From Euclidia mi (lineage: Eukaryota > Arthropoda > Insecta > Lepidoptera > Erebidae), in contig OX123182.2 of NCBI GenBank assembly GCA_944739405.2, positions 60,143,183 through 60,207,182 of the forward strand: a DNA stretch of 64,000 nucleotides. Direction: 5' to 3'. The notes below the pieces were generated by a model, which made no database searches, had not been told where the DNA came from, and saw only the letters and a program-made list of their open reading frames with translations. Below are positions 22,152 through 32,524 of the stretch, piece after piece. Every line of letters begins with the position of its first letter. The stretch's first letter is position 1. The translations under genes and the position numbers were made by a program.

Positions 22152-22638
22152 TGTTACGGCATAATACTAATTCAAGGGGCAACACTGGTACGCAAGCGCC
22201 ATCTTAAAGTAAGTCATTCCGCAAAATGAGGTCGTTGAGGTTATTCCTGTAATTGTCTTTATATTTATATCGACGTTAATTCGACAAGTTATTTCAAAAT
22301 TAAGTAAAGTTGTTAGTTTGTAACACAAGTTGTCGTTCGTAGGTCCGTAAATCACTGCCAGAGGTCAATATTTCAAGAGGTCCGTTGTTCTAGCGAAGTC
22401 GTTATTTATACAAAAACCAAAAGAAACTCGGAAAATCGAAAACACTTAGATGCAGCGACAAGCAGCAACATCAATGAGATTGACGAATGATTAACATGAA
22501 CATGAATGTCAAAAGAGCAAGTCAAGCGCAGTCAAGCGCTTTAACGTTACATACATTTTATTAGCATTAAACGGTCAATAAACCGCAGTTTTGCTAAAGC
22601 ACTGAAAATGCTAACAGATTTTATTGTTTTTATTTACA
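22152..22638 (+). repeat. BEL/Pao 1 LTR (487 bp)
   Basis: It begins TGTTACGGC directly after a purine-rich tract, contains AATAAA near its end (within GGTCAATAAACCGC, about 22575) and closes TTTACA. A TG...CA frame and a polyadenylation signal near the 3' side fit an LTR. No second copy is in the window. What follows it, ATGGCCGGCGAGTTTAGTAG, looks faintly like a BEL primer-binding/leader sequence. Confidence 0.65.
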
Positions 22639-23024
22639 ATGGCCGGCGAGTTTAGTAGGATACGATAACATCAACGGTCATACTATTTAAAATGTTTATG
22701 AGAATCTGAAATGTCCGTTTTATACTGATATTTGATTATTTTAGCATAAAATGAGTAAATATTTATGTTTATAAATTGCATGCCAACGGTGCTGGGGCCA
22801 AACTTATACATTGTCCTTTATTGATAAGTAAAGCAAATGAAAGTGGATATCGTCAATAAAAATTAATGAGCCGCTACCTTTGATTGCAGGCCTATATCGA
22901 TTTCACAAATTGTATTCTCATTCTATGTTTAGTACCGCAATATGGTAAAATATGTACAATACAGTCACAATCTTTAAGGTTTAAAATAAAATTGCAAAGT
23001 AAGATTACAACTGAATTGTTTTAG
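22639..23024. other. AT-rich, possible intron sequence
   Basis: No repeat or gene is seen. It directly precedes an exon-like segment and may be intron. Confidence 0.35.
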
Positions 23025-23719
23025 GTACGTGAATGTGCTGGCAAGACAGCTGGTAAATTGCTAACAACAGCTTCGACTTGGCTAAGACACGTTGATATCA
23101 AGAGACAGCTCGTGGATAAAAATGCTCCAAACGTGGTCATTCGTCGAAAACGAATGCAGCTTAAAAAGGCATCACAGGTTTGTTAACTTCATTATCCTTT
23201 TAACAGCGTCATTTTGTCGCGTAATATCTTTGAATTTGCATCTTTTTTATCTAGCTGGAGTAAGTACTTTAATTTTGATAATGGCATACTTGCGACTTGC
23301 ATCATTATGTAAGAAAGTGCCATTACCAAAATTACTTTTTTCCAGATAGGCAATTTGTTATGCATTATCATGTACAAAAAGTTTCTTATCTCGAAAAAAT
23401 ATAAAATCTTTGTCTCTCTTACATGGATGGCTTACCACGAGGCAGTGAAAAATACATCATCCTAAATAAATTATCAAGCTCCCTAAGCTTCCACAACTTC
23501 CTTATAAGGGAACTCGTTCGTTCATTAAAGTGTAAATACGTCTTTGTTTACAACGACAAATAAAAAATATGTGAGCAATAACCGTAATTCTAGGTCCAGG
23601 AAATATCTCGAGCGGAAAAACAGAAGGTCGAACAAATCTCCCGATTAATGGCTTCAAAATATTTGGAGCGAATGGCACATTACAAATATTTCTTAAGGGC
23701 CTTGTGTAAAGACAAGTGA
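23025..23719 (+). CDS. Putative host gene, last two coding exons
   Basis: Exon 1 (23025-23177, 51 codons) begins after TTGTTTTAG and ends CACAG before GTTTGT. Exon 2 (23594-23719) begins after AATTCTAG and ends with TGA at 23717-23719. Both splices are phase 0 and join one uninterrupted frame of 92 codons. The peptide starts VRECAGKTAGKLLTTA, contains NAPNVVIRRKRMQLKKAS and a lysine/glutamate-rich helix (AEKQKVEQISRLMASKYLE), and ends FLRALCKDK. It is basic, probably helical, with no membrane segment. The 5' exons are not visible; the BEL element upstream may sit in an intron. I recognise no family and the function is unknown. It is not transposon-like. Confidence 0.5.
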
Positions 23720-24419
23720 TTGGCTTCTGCCAATAAACAAGGATCGAAAAAACGCGTGATACGCTATCTAACTTAATAAATTAACCTTTGACCCGTTGAC
23801 CCACAAAATTTAATACACTGCACGCCGTCGTTCTTAATAAATGGGTTACTAAAGAGAAATTTACTGCCCTTGTGGAGATTGAAATCTAAAACTGGGTACT
23901 TGAATTCACCGTCACATTAACGTCAACTTATTCTAATTAAATACAGTTCAGCTTTAACATTTTTATGAACAAAGTCTAAATTGTTCCATTAATATATTCC
24001 ATAATGTTTTCCGTAGTTCATATTGTGGTCTAGTCTATTTTTTGCTTATCCAGATATTATCATTTAGATTGCGTAAGCCTTTCACGTAACAGCAAAGGCT
24101 AGAACACATTACATGATCTAACTATGTCTGGCTTCCGCCGGGTTTATGATTGATGAATTTTGATGTTCATGTCATGAATAATGGATTTTAATGGTTTCGT
24201 TAAATAAGAAAATAGGAGGTTCTTCGAGAGCGTTGGCCATTGTACGCCGCTCGTGCGTCTGAATCTGCTGCCCGATCGAGGCTTTCTGATTGACGGAAGG
24301 AGTAAATGAAGTACACGCAACAACAGCACGTTACCGACGCACGCCGACTCATACAAACAGCGCAAACATTGTACGAGGAGCGTGATACTAACAAATGTTT
24401 AGAAAACGCTTAGTTTGGG

Positions 24420-24763
24420 ATGGAACAAATATCTAGAAAACCTATTAGCTTGCTGCCAGGGAGGGATAAATTCTTACAAGAATTACATAACATAGTGGCA
24501 AATGCTTTCCTAGATCAGGTATGTTGTTACATCATGTTGTTTCGGGTATACGTTACGAAGTTTAATAGTGGTTGTTTGCCAAGTTACGTAGAAATGAAAA
24601 ATCTTTCTTATTCTATGTTCAGAAGCGTGTTCGAGAAACTATGAGCGAGTCAGATCGCGAACGGAGGGCATTTATTCTCCTCGGCATGTTGGTGTCTTGC
24701 GAGCCTAGCCGAGACTCCGTGCTCCGAGTGAGACCCCTCGCGCCACCCCGCGATATTAAGTAA
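24420..24763 (+). CDS. Putative two-exon host gene encoding a 79-residue protein (or 3' end of a larger one)
   Basis: Exon 1 (24420-24518) runs from an ATG to CAG before GTATGT. Exon 2 (24623-24763) follows TATGTTCAG and ends at TAA (24761-24763). The junction is phase 0. The product starts MEQISRKPISLLPGRDKF, has a hydrophobic-helical LHNIVANAFLDQ, a charged RETMSESDRERRAF, then ILLGMLVSCEP and a C-terminal RVRPLAPPRDIK. Exon 2 is clearly more GC-rich than its surroundings. An acceptor-like CTTAG six bases before the ATG leaves open that the first exon is internal to a longer gene, possibly the same locus as 23025-23719. No family is recognised. Confidence 0.5.
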
Positions 24764-25635
24764 TCCATCTATGTGTACTAATATAAATCTTTAAACGACG
24801 TGTGTCCATTAAAAAGGAAAAGGGTTTTTATTTAGCCCAAAGTTTCAAATGCGAGTAAAAAGGGTCATTGTACATAGGTCAAACTGCTTATTTTGGCTCA
24901 GTAACAACTTGGATGTGAATTGAGAACATCTGCGCTTTATTTCTTTTTAATTCTTAATTTAGAACTTGAGTTGACTACAATTATTGGATTATATTTCAAG
25001 TAATCTTTTTCATCGCAAAGAATTTTTATTTTGATAGAATTTTATAGATGCCCGTGGTACAAACTTTATTTGAAATATACACAACATTAACCTAATTTAA
25101 TTAAGCCCATATCGGCAAAGATTCCGCTAAACTTCGGATATTACATCTTAATCTTATATTATTTCGTATATTTTCGCCTTTTAATGAGCTTCAAGTTTCG
25201 TAACACACGAAAACACGGCTGTTTGTAAGTCTATCGTATGCTTTTGACCTTTTATTTAATTAATTCGACCTATTATCTGAAAACGTGGCTTAGTAAGCGC
25301 TCCGTAAAGGACGATGACCGGCATCGTCCCCACCCATCAAGAAAAATTAAATGTAGTTCATTTGACACATCTTTGCAAGATGATATTTTTTACTATAGGG
25401 ACGTTGCCCAAAAGCATGGGGTTGTCATATTAATTAACGGTTAAACAAATATTCGTATAAGTACGTATTTTTGACGATTATTTGTAAAACACCTACTCAT
25501 TTATGGTTTCATTAGCGCACAGTGAACATAGACCATTAATATTAACACTCACTATTGTTATTTGCCTACTATGAGCATTTTATGAATAAATAATTAGAAG
25601 AAAATTAATTTAAATGATTCATTCATTTATATTAT
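24764..25635. other. AT-rich spacer with one unrecognised frame
   Basis: A plus-strand frame at 25238-25444 ends KHGVVILING and includes SKRSVKDDDRHRPHPSRKI, which looks less random than its neighbours. A possible splice acceptor (GGCTTAG, about 25291) precedes that segment. It could be another terminal exon, but the phase does not fit the exons upstream. Confidence 0.3.
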
Positions 25636-25803
25636 ACTAGACGGCGCCAGCAGTCTCGCCCACGTCAATTATACATATAAACACTTGAATCATTCTATCT
25701 ATTAAAAAAACCGCATTAAAATCCGTTGCGTAGTTTTTAAGATTTAAGCATACATAGGGACAGACAGACAGAAGACAAACTTTGTTTTATACTATGTAGT
25801 GAT
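25636..25803 (+). repeat. Interspersed repeat tail (CCGTTGCGTAGTTTTTAAG)
   Basis: The blocks AAAATCCGTTGCGTAGTTTT, AGCATACATAGGGACAGACA and a TTTTATACTATGTAGTGAT end form the 3' part of a common lepidopteran dispersed repeat, often attributed to RTE-related elements. The head (GACGGCGCCAGCAGTCTCGC) is diverged. Confidence 0.5.
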
Positions 25804-25814
25804 TATTATATAAA

Positions 25815-26205
25815 GGCACCGATAGCCTAGAGGAGATATCAACGGATTGCCATGCAGAGGGAATCGGGTTCGAATCCATTGGCTTTTCGAAGTTAAGTGC
25901 GTCTTAAACTATTAATTATCGCTTGCCCCGTGCCTTGGAGAGCACGTTAAGCCGTCGGTCCCGGCTGTCATGAAGATGTTTGACAGTCGTTACGTGGAGT
26001 CAGTACCCTCAATCAAACTGATACTGGTCTTAAACATGCTATATCGCTATCCCGTTGGGTTGCGGAGGTCAGACGGCAGTCGCTTTATGGAAAAGTTGAT
26101 ATTCTGTAATATCTGGTTAGACCAGTAAGTGGACCTCAGGCTCTAAGGCGTGTTCGTCTTGGATGCAACCGGGATAACGCTAGGGCGATGATGATTCATT
26201 TATAT
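25815..26205 (+). mobile_element. tRNA-derived SINE with GATGATGA end
   Basis: The tRNA-like head has GCACCGATAGCCTAGAGGAG (A-box region) and GGGTTCGAATCC (B box). The body holds TTTGACAGTCGTTACGTGGA, GGTTGCGGAGGTCAGACGGC and GACCAGTAAGTGGACCTCAG, and it ends AGGGCGATGATGATT. The middle matches, in opposite orientation, the sequence around BEL element 2 (38580-38631 and 54102-54165), so both belong to one SINE family. It is transcribed by RNA polymerase III and depends on a LINE for mobility. Confidence 0.7.
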
Positions 26206-26364
26206 TCGTTATTTTTCTATTATTCATTCATTATCATTGAAATGTTTAAAAATACATTATATTTTTATTTTGTATCGTTACTAAATCATGTTTTGTACTG
26301 TAATATAACCATAATGTCAAAATAACTTACAAGCGTAAAATAAAAATAAAGGTTAATTAATAAT

Positions 26365-26782
26365 TGTCGCACGGGTGATTGGTTTTTAGGTGGTGAGCCT
26401 GACTCAATCACTCGCCGATCAAAAAAGGAAGAAAATCAGGTTTTACTTACAAATGAAAACACTTTTAGAATAGAACACTTCACAGTATAATTGCCTATAT
26501 AGGTAGATACAATGCAGCTACTTTAAAACTAAGACTTTTACTAATTAAGAACATGACTAAATTCAGGGTGTGGTCCGACAAGTATAGTTGGTGTTCACTG
26601 GTGTTCCGAAGGCCAGGGTCTTGATAGGGGAGAAAACTTAACTGCTGGCCGTGAGCTGGAGCAAAAGGCAGATTGAACAGCGTCGCACGCTTATATATGG
26701 CGTGCGGGGCGCGCGGACAGAGGCGCTCGCTCCCACCTTCGTTCGACGTCACAGTTCAGACGGAGCGGCACGACGTCACACA
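26365..26782 (-). repeat. Isolated LTR (minus strand), about 418 bp
   Basis: Read on the minus strand it starts TGTGTGACGTCG directly after a polypurine tract and ends GTGCGACA. A TATA-type promoter (CATATATAAG, plus positions about 26690-26699) lies inside. The TG...CA ends, the adjacent PPT and the promoter support a 3' LTR of an element whose body would extend to higher coordinates. No second LTR or coding region was found, so the retrotransposon family is unknown. An 85-codon minus-strand frame inside it is not a gene. Confidence 0.55.
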
Positions 26783-26795
26783 CCCCCCTCTTTAG
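26783..26795 (-). other. Polypurine tract next to the isolated LTR
   Basis: The minus strand reads CTAAAGAGGGGGG immediately before the LTR start TGTGTGACG. A purine run in this position primes plus-strand DNA synthesis in LTR elements. A palindrome ATTTTCCCTAGGGAAAAT lies just beyond. Confidence 0.6.
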
Positions 26796-27973
26796 GGCAG
26801 AATTTTCCCTAGGGAAAATTCTCTTGGCTAGCAGCTCGTTGAGGATTACCTGTAATCAAGTAGTGGAAGTGGTGTCAGTATTTTAAATAAACAACCAAAC
26901 TTACATAACTACATTAGCTATAAATATAATATATTACCCACAATACGCACGCAACAACTGCCCTATGATAAACTAACACACCCGTCATCCATAAAGCCGC
27001 CACACACTACATAAGTGCTTAGGCCATAACATAACAGAATATGAGAGACAACCACTAAAGGCGCGAAGTGCTTAGGGTAATACACGAGATAAAAGAGACG
27101 TCATTAAGAATGAGTTACAGGTATAAGAAGCTACGACTAGCCCTACGAATTTTTATTCTTGGGTTCGGCACCTTGACCACTAGATAAACAAATAAGTCAT
27201 AGTTAGGTACAGCAAACAGAATTTATACAAAAGTTAAACCAAAGTAAATACAAGTTGCAGACTACAAAATGACTACTGAATTACAAAAGAACAACAAAAT
27301 ACATAATTATTTTGCTCAATTTAATTACAAAGACCACGATTGTCCACGATGAATGAACACACTATTAAAGTAAACAATGATGAATCATAAGTTCGGTATA
27401 TATCTACCAGCGCGTCACTGAGTGAGCGCGTGCGCATTGCAACAAGCTAGGTATATTTTAATTAGATAAGTACTATTGGACTGTTCTGAGTTCGCGACGC
27501 CCGGTCAATCACACACAATATTGCTTCGATTATAAAATCGATACAAAATTATGAACAACAACAATAAAAAGAACTATAGAACAAAGCACAGCGAAAAAAA
27601 ATGATACGTCAACAAAGTAGACATTAAAATAAATAGACTTCCAGAAAAGACCACAAGCGAGAATTGAACTTGTATACTCGGCAGACAGTGACCTTTTAAC
27701 CACTGATCCACAGGGTAAAAAAAAAACAATATATTTAGTTTATGGTAAGACTTTTTAAAACAATGTTCATCACAACATTTGGGTACATAACTGCGCAGCA
27801 ATTTAAAAAAATAGGATATTTTACGAGAAAAAAATATTTGCTACCCACAACAAAAAATATTAATTTATAGTAGACACAACTACAAACGGTAACATAAATT
27901 AGAGAACATTCGTTTGGAAAAATAAACAATGTATAGGTTATAAGTAAGTATTCTTTTTTTATTTTATGTAATT
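26796..27973. other. Non-coding internal region next to the isolated LTR
   Basis: No retrotransposon protein is visible on either strand. Short minus-strand frames (27574-27929) are AT-driven. It may be the interior of a large non-autonomous LTR element or plain flanking DNA. Confidence 0.35.
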
Positions 27974-28176
27974 TTATGTATCTTTATGCCATTCGTCAAG
28001 TAGTAAGCAATTGCGTTGATGAGCCGACAACAGAGCTGAGTATACCTTCTCGAAAATAGAAGATAAATAGTTCGACGATTCGGCATAAACTTCACATGGC
28101 TCATACACCATATTGAAATTGAATTCCATGTCAATATACTGAGAACCAAAATATCCTTCAATTGAGTTTATGCACA
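27974..28176 (-). CDS. Putative terminal exon of a host gene (minus strand)
   Basis: On the minus strand a pyrimidine-containing CTTACGCCTCAG acceptor is followed by a frame of 66 codons. It starts CINSIEGYFGSQYIDME, continues VYEPCEVYAESSNYL and IFEKVYSALLSAHQR, and ends DEWHKDT with TAA at 27976-27974. The codon and residue makeup (E, Y, S, N mixed, no low complexity) stands out from the AT-rich surroundings. The intron would be phase 1. No upstream exon could be identified and no family is recognised. It could instead be a chance frame. Confidence 0.35.
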
Positions 28177-30257
28177 CTGAGGCGTAAGTATAGGTACAAT
28201 GGCGTATAATTTACATTTAGAAAATTTTATTTGAACATTAGATTTTAAAATTAGTGCCAATAAATATAAATATTGTTTATTATAAAAAAGATTGTGGATG
28301 TAGTAGTAACATGCACAAAAACAACACATTTTATTTTATCATTTTGTTATTAAAGTTTATGTATTTATTTATGTTAAACAAACATTTAAAAACAACAAAT
28401 ATTGTGAAGGTATTTATGAGCGATAACTCATCGCACGAGTTTATGTAGGTATTTTACAACGAATGCCCGACACCTGGCAATTAGTGATTACGCGCAACGC
28501 GTTAGAATAATATAACACATAAAGAGTTGACCAACAGTGGGCAAAAGATACTGGGTTCTCCAGTAGTGACCCAAAAAGAAAAAAAAAATATATATACACA
28601 TATTATATTATTATATACACTAAGGTCAGACAGAATGACTATCATACGCTAAAATTTTTTAGGTAGTAAGCGTGGGTTTAAATCTTATCTAAAACGACTT
28701 AACCCACTTTTTTTTTAAACACATTTTTTTGTTTATTAAATCACACAATTTATTGTTATTACCTGATAGACAACAACATAAGTAGGGTTACCTAGGAACC
28801 CTTTTAAACACCAAAAACCTTTAGTCGGAACTTGATAGTTTAAAATTAAATGCCAAGAACCGTTAGTAGAACTTGAACATTTTAAGAACGAGCCTTCACC
28901 ACGTTAGTATTGTAGTGAAAACAGGTATAGAACAACAAAAATATCAGGTAAAAACACTAAAAGACAACAAAAATCATCGATAAATCGACGCAACCACAGA
29001 GGTCATTCAACGATAGAACTCCAAGGTTAGGCGTTGTCGGTATAAACAACAGACTCCATTACACTTTTAACCCGACAATACCCGTTCTTCACAGCAAGAA
29101 GAACAGAGAAATATAGCATTCACCTCTTGTTTAGCAAGAGCAAAAGTACCATTAGAAAATGACAAAACGGAGCACATACATCATCAGAATCAGGTAGCAA
29201 ACAGCACCCAATCTTCTCCCATTTAGCAAGAGAAGGAGACCATTATATAAACGGCAAAACAGAGCACCATCGGAATCCGATAGCAAAAAGCATCCATGCG
29301 CATTTAGCAGCATCCATACGCATTTAGTAGCATCCGTACAGATTTTACATAGCAAATAGGGTCAACACACGGCTAGTAGACGCCGCGTGGACTACCAAGC
29401 ACTCAGAATTATCTGGTCAAAACAGCAGAAAAAAATAAACAGCCGACCAAAGGCCAGACAACAGCCCATCAAAGACTAGCTAAGGCTAGAATAGAACAGC
29501 CTCTCCCAAAGCTACCAACTCAGCAAACCAACAGCAATAGAAAGAAAACTAAAATTAACTTTAGAGGTTAATTCATTGATTAATTACTTTTACAAGTAAA
29601 TTATTTAGTTATTTATTATTTATGTACCTTCATTAATGATATAAAGATGCGAGATTTTGAGCAAAGTTATTTGTATAAAGCATTTATTTAAGAAAGAGTT
29701 TAGTAAAGACTTTTAAAAACTTATTTAAAGCTATTTGAACAGTTTAATTCACACAATCGCATGAGAAAAAAAATAACAGAGAAACGAATCCATGAAGAAT
29801 AAATAAATAGTCCGTAGAATATAGAAAAATATAGAAATCGCACTATAACAGCAGTTTTACCCAATGTGTTTACTTCACTTTCACTAATGAACTATTTCTA
29901 GAGTAAGAGTAAGATACATAAACAAATGACGTTTCTAAATAATAAAATGCAGATTTTAATTTGAACAGGTTTAATAAATCACACAAGTGTTTGTTCCTAC
30001 ATTCAAATTTATTTATCGATATCGAGAGTTTATCAACATTCTATTAAAATTAATTTTGAGTAAATCAAATCTAAGTATCTATTTTTCTTTATCTATCTAC
30101 ATTATCGATATTTATTCTGAGTAAGCCCATCACTAGTCAAGTTAAAATTAGTGACAAACTACGAAGATTCTTCCCTAGATTAAAATCATTAGTCGAAGTG
30201 AAGTAAATATCTTGGGTTTAACCGCCACAGCGCTGCCAAACCATCGGACGTCAGACT
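28177..30257. other. Long non-coding stretch with degenerate tandem repeats
   Basis: No protein domain is found over 2 kb. At about 29140-29360 the minus strand repeats blocks of about 90 bp (CGGATTCCGATGGTGCTCTG against CTGATTCTGATGATG with TGCTCCG), and GCATTTAGCAGCATCC-type 17-mers recur near 29295-29340. The stretch might be the body of a large non-autonomous LTR element whose 3' LTR is at 26365-26782; this is not shown. Confidence 0.35.
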
Positions 30258-30800
30258 CTACATTGGTAGAGTCAAAACTTTACCATTTTTTTTTGACGTT
30301 TGCGGACTAGAGCTGGGGGAAACACGCCTGATGGCGAAAGCCGCATCTCTATAGGCCGAAAACTGACTGAGTTGGACGGGTGTTAATATTTGTCGGCCAT
30401 CTTGGCGGCCATATTGGCAGATTTCAAATCCCTCTAGCTCGGAAACGGGTAGGCGTGGCGAGGTGCGATTTTCTTTGAACATAAGTGCGTCGGGAGGCCC
30501 TTCGGCTGGTATAGGTATTGCGACCAGTTATACCAAGGTAGATTCAGAGAAAAAAATTGTTATTTTAGGTAAATTTGACTCTTTTGTATATTTTTAAGTT
30601 AGTTTTAAGACAGGGGTTGAGACTCTACCTTATCTTAATCGCTTAAGTCTGAGGCAAGGAAAATTTTTCATTTTCTTTGTATTTGTTAGTAAGTACCTGG
30701 ACTAGGTAGAGTCAAGTCTACCTAATATCACCCTTTTATATTATTTCTACTGTGATAGCAAAACGCTTTTTGTTTTGTATTTTAGACCTAAGTAGTAGTA
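30258..30800. other. Spacer with short repeated GTAGAGTC blocks
   Basis: GGTAGAGTC recurs at about 30265 and 30707 and an inverted ACTCTACC at about 30250 and 30625. The minus-strand frame at 30258-30482 is unrecognised. No gene is supported. Confidence 0.3.
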
Positions 30801-30866
30801 GAAAATAAAATAGAGGTTAAAATGGCTTAAAGTCATTTAAGCCATTTTAACCTCTATTTTATTTTC
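30801..30866. repeat. Perfect hairpin, 30-bp arms, 6-nt loop
   Basis: Arms 30801-30830 and 30837-30866 (GAAAATAAAATAGAGG to CCTCTATTTTATTTTC) are exact reverse complements around AGTCAT. This is the longest of the hairpin set. Confidence 0.92.
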
Positions 30867-31028
30867 TATATTTTACATTTTTATTTTATAATTCTATTTA
30901 CAATTCTACATTTTATTTATATAAATTTATCTACATTTACCTTGCAATTGTCTTTTTACAGCAATTGTATTTTAATTGATTTGAAGTATACCCACCGTTG
31001 ATACCAACTGACCGTCCACTACCACAAT

Positions 31029-32297
31029 ATGATCCACACCCAAGTAAAAGTCCAGACCATGAGGGGTGAGAAACCGACCACTCCACCAAACAACCAAACT
31101 GACGACAGGGCCGGGCCCTCAATTACCGATAAGGTTGGTGGAGTAAGGAGAAGCATCGGGGAGTGGGAGGCGAAGTTGCCAACCGAAGGTAAGCCGACGA
31201 TGGCTAGTGTAGCGTCAAAGCGGCCGTCTAAGCCAACAGCCTCAACCGTGTCTCGCCCGAGCTGTTCACCTCAGCAGGCGATCGTTTATGCAAGCCGGAC
31301 CAAGGTGGCCCGGGCTATGCTGACGAAGGCCAAGCTGCAGCTGAACAGCTCGAGAAACACGAAGAACGAGATAAAAGCGGAGATCATGATCGCCGTTGAG
31401 AGGCTGTATCAGCTTGTCAAGGAGGCCGAATTGGAAAATGACCAGGGAAAGCCACTAAAACTGATTCACGAAACCAGCCCGCACAGGGACTCGCCCTCTC
31501 AATCCACCCCCGCAATGGCGGAGGGAGAGACCGAGTTCCTTCGGGAACTTAGGAAGCACGCCACACTCCTGAAACAAAACGGGGAACAACTTAAAACCCT
31601 CAGCAGCCTGATTAGTGAAAAGAGCCTTAAGGTGACATTCGCGAGTGTTGCGGCGAGTTGGCTTGTGAGGCAGCTCCCGGCAAGCAAGGCGCTGCACTTG
31701 ATAGTCGTCACCTCAAGGGATGAAAAGGAAACAGGAGAACAGGTCCTTACTAGGATAAGTGAGGCCGTGAAGGCACACGAAGGAGGTGTGGTGGTGGACA
31801 GGATCAGAAAAGGTAAAGACAGCAAAGTCATCATGGGGTGTAGGACGACAGACGACAGAGCCACACTCAAAAAACGGTAAGAGAAGGCAGGTCAGCACCT
31901 ACTGCCTGACGACGTGAAAAACAATGACCCATTGTTGGCTCTCAGGGGCGTCTTGACCATGAACTCAGACGAGGATGTGGTCAAGGCGCTTAGGAACCAA
32001 AATGGTGGTGTTTTTCGCGGCCTTGGCGAGAAGGAAGGTCGCCTGCGAGTAAAATTCAGACGTAGATGCAGGAACCCGCACACGTGTGACGTGATTGTGG
32101 AAACGTCGCCACAAGTATGGCAGAGAGCGACTGACCAAGGAGCCCTACACAACGACCTCCAGAGGGTCCAAGTCATGGAACAATCCCCGTTGGTCCAGTG
32201 TAGCTTGTGCCTCGGATATGGCCATGGGCGACGTTTCTGCAAAGAAACTACCGTCAAATGTAGTCATTGCGGAGGGCCCCACGTAAAAAATAAGTAG
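31029..32297 (+). pseudogene. LINE ORF1 (gag-like, CCHC zinc knuckles)
   Basis: One frame of about 422 codons is interrupted by a single in-frame TAA at 31878-31880. The N-terminal half is rich in Pro, Thr, Ser and Lys. A helical region includes ARAMLTKAKLQLNSS and LRELRKHATLLKQN. A conserved stretch LRGVLTMNSDEDVVKALRNQ precedes the knuckles CSLCLGYGHGRRFC and CSHCGGPH (32200-32285). ORF1 proteins of this kind bind element RNA. The second knuckle appears to end early at VKNK and a stop. The start is the first ATG of the frame after AT-rich DNA. Confidence 0.8.
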
Positions 32298-32524
32298 GAT
32301 GACTGGCTCGCCAGCAAGCCCCCTCCTATTGCAACTGTTTTCAGGTGAAATTAGACTGCACGGCACACAGTGCCCGGTGCACAGGCAGTGGGATGGACTG
32401 GCTCGAGCCAGCGTGCAATATTGCTAAAGTTGTCCCAGCTGAAATGCAGCAAACATTCGATTGCTCGCTCCCGATCATCCAGGCAAACCTCCAGAGGAGT
32501 CAATAAGCAACGGCAGAGCTAATC

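Larger units (their letters stand above)
15276..22638 (+). mobile_element. BEL/Pao LTR retrotransposon 1, decayed, with RTE insertion
   Basis: In order on the plus strand: gag (15276 to about 18340, split by an RTE insertion at 15873-17629), aspartic protease, reverse transcriptase, RNase H, integrase (to 22117), a purine-rich tract CCCCGGAGGA and a 487-bp LTR (22152-22638) that begins TGTTACGG and ends TTTACA. The gene order protease-RT-RNase H-integrase with an integrase WERWR..Y block fits BEL/Pao. No 5' LTR is recognisable. Many stops and frameshifts are present and the catalytic RT block reads YYDD. The element appears older than the two BEL elements at 38.6-54.1 kb. Confidence 0.85.

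Noticed and set aside
22860..23024. Open plus-strand run after GATTGCAG that might be an extra exon
   Set aside because: Its only possible donor gives a phase that creates a stop in the next exon.
26495..26752. 85-codon minus-strand frame
   Set aside because: It lies wholly in an LTR with a TATA box and shows no protein motif.
26815..26833. Palindrome ATTTTCCCTAGGGAAAAT as part of the hairpin set
   Set aside because: Only 9-bp arms with no loop, within reach of chance and possibly a normal element feature next to the PPT.
31455..31870. Minus-strand frames of 80-123 codons opposite LINE ORF1
   Set aside because: Shadows caused by the GC-rich codon use of ORF1 on the plus strand, which carries the zinc knuckles.
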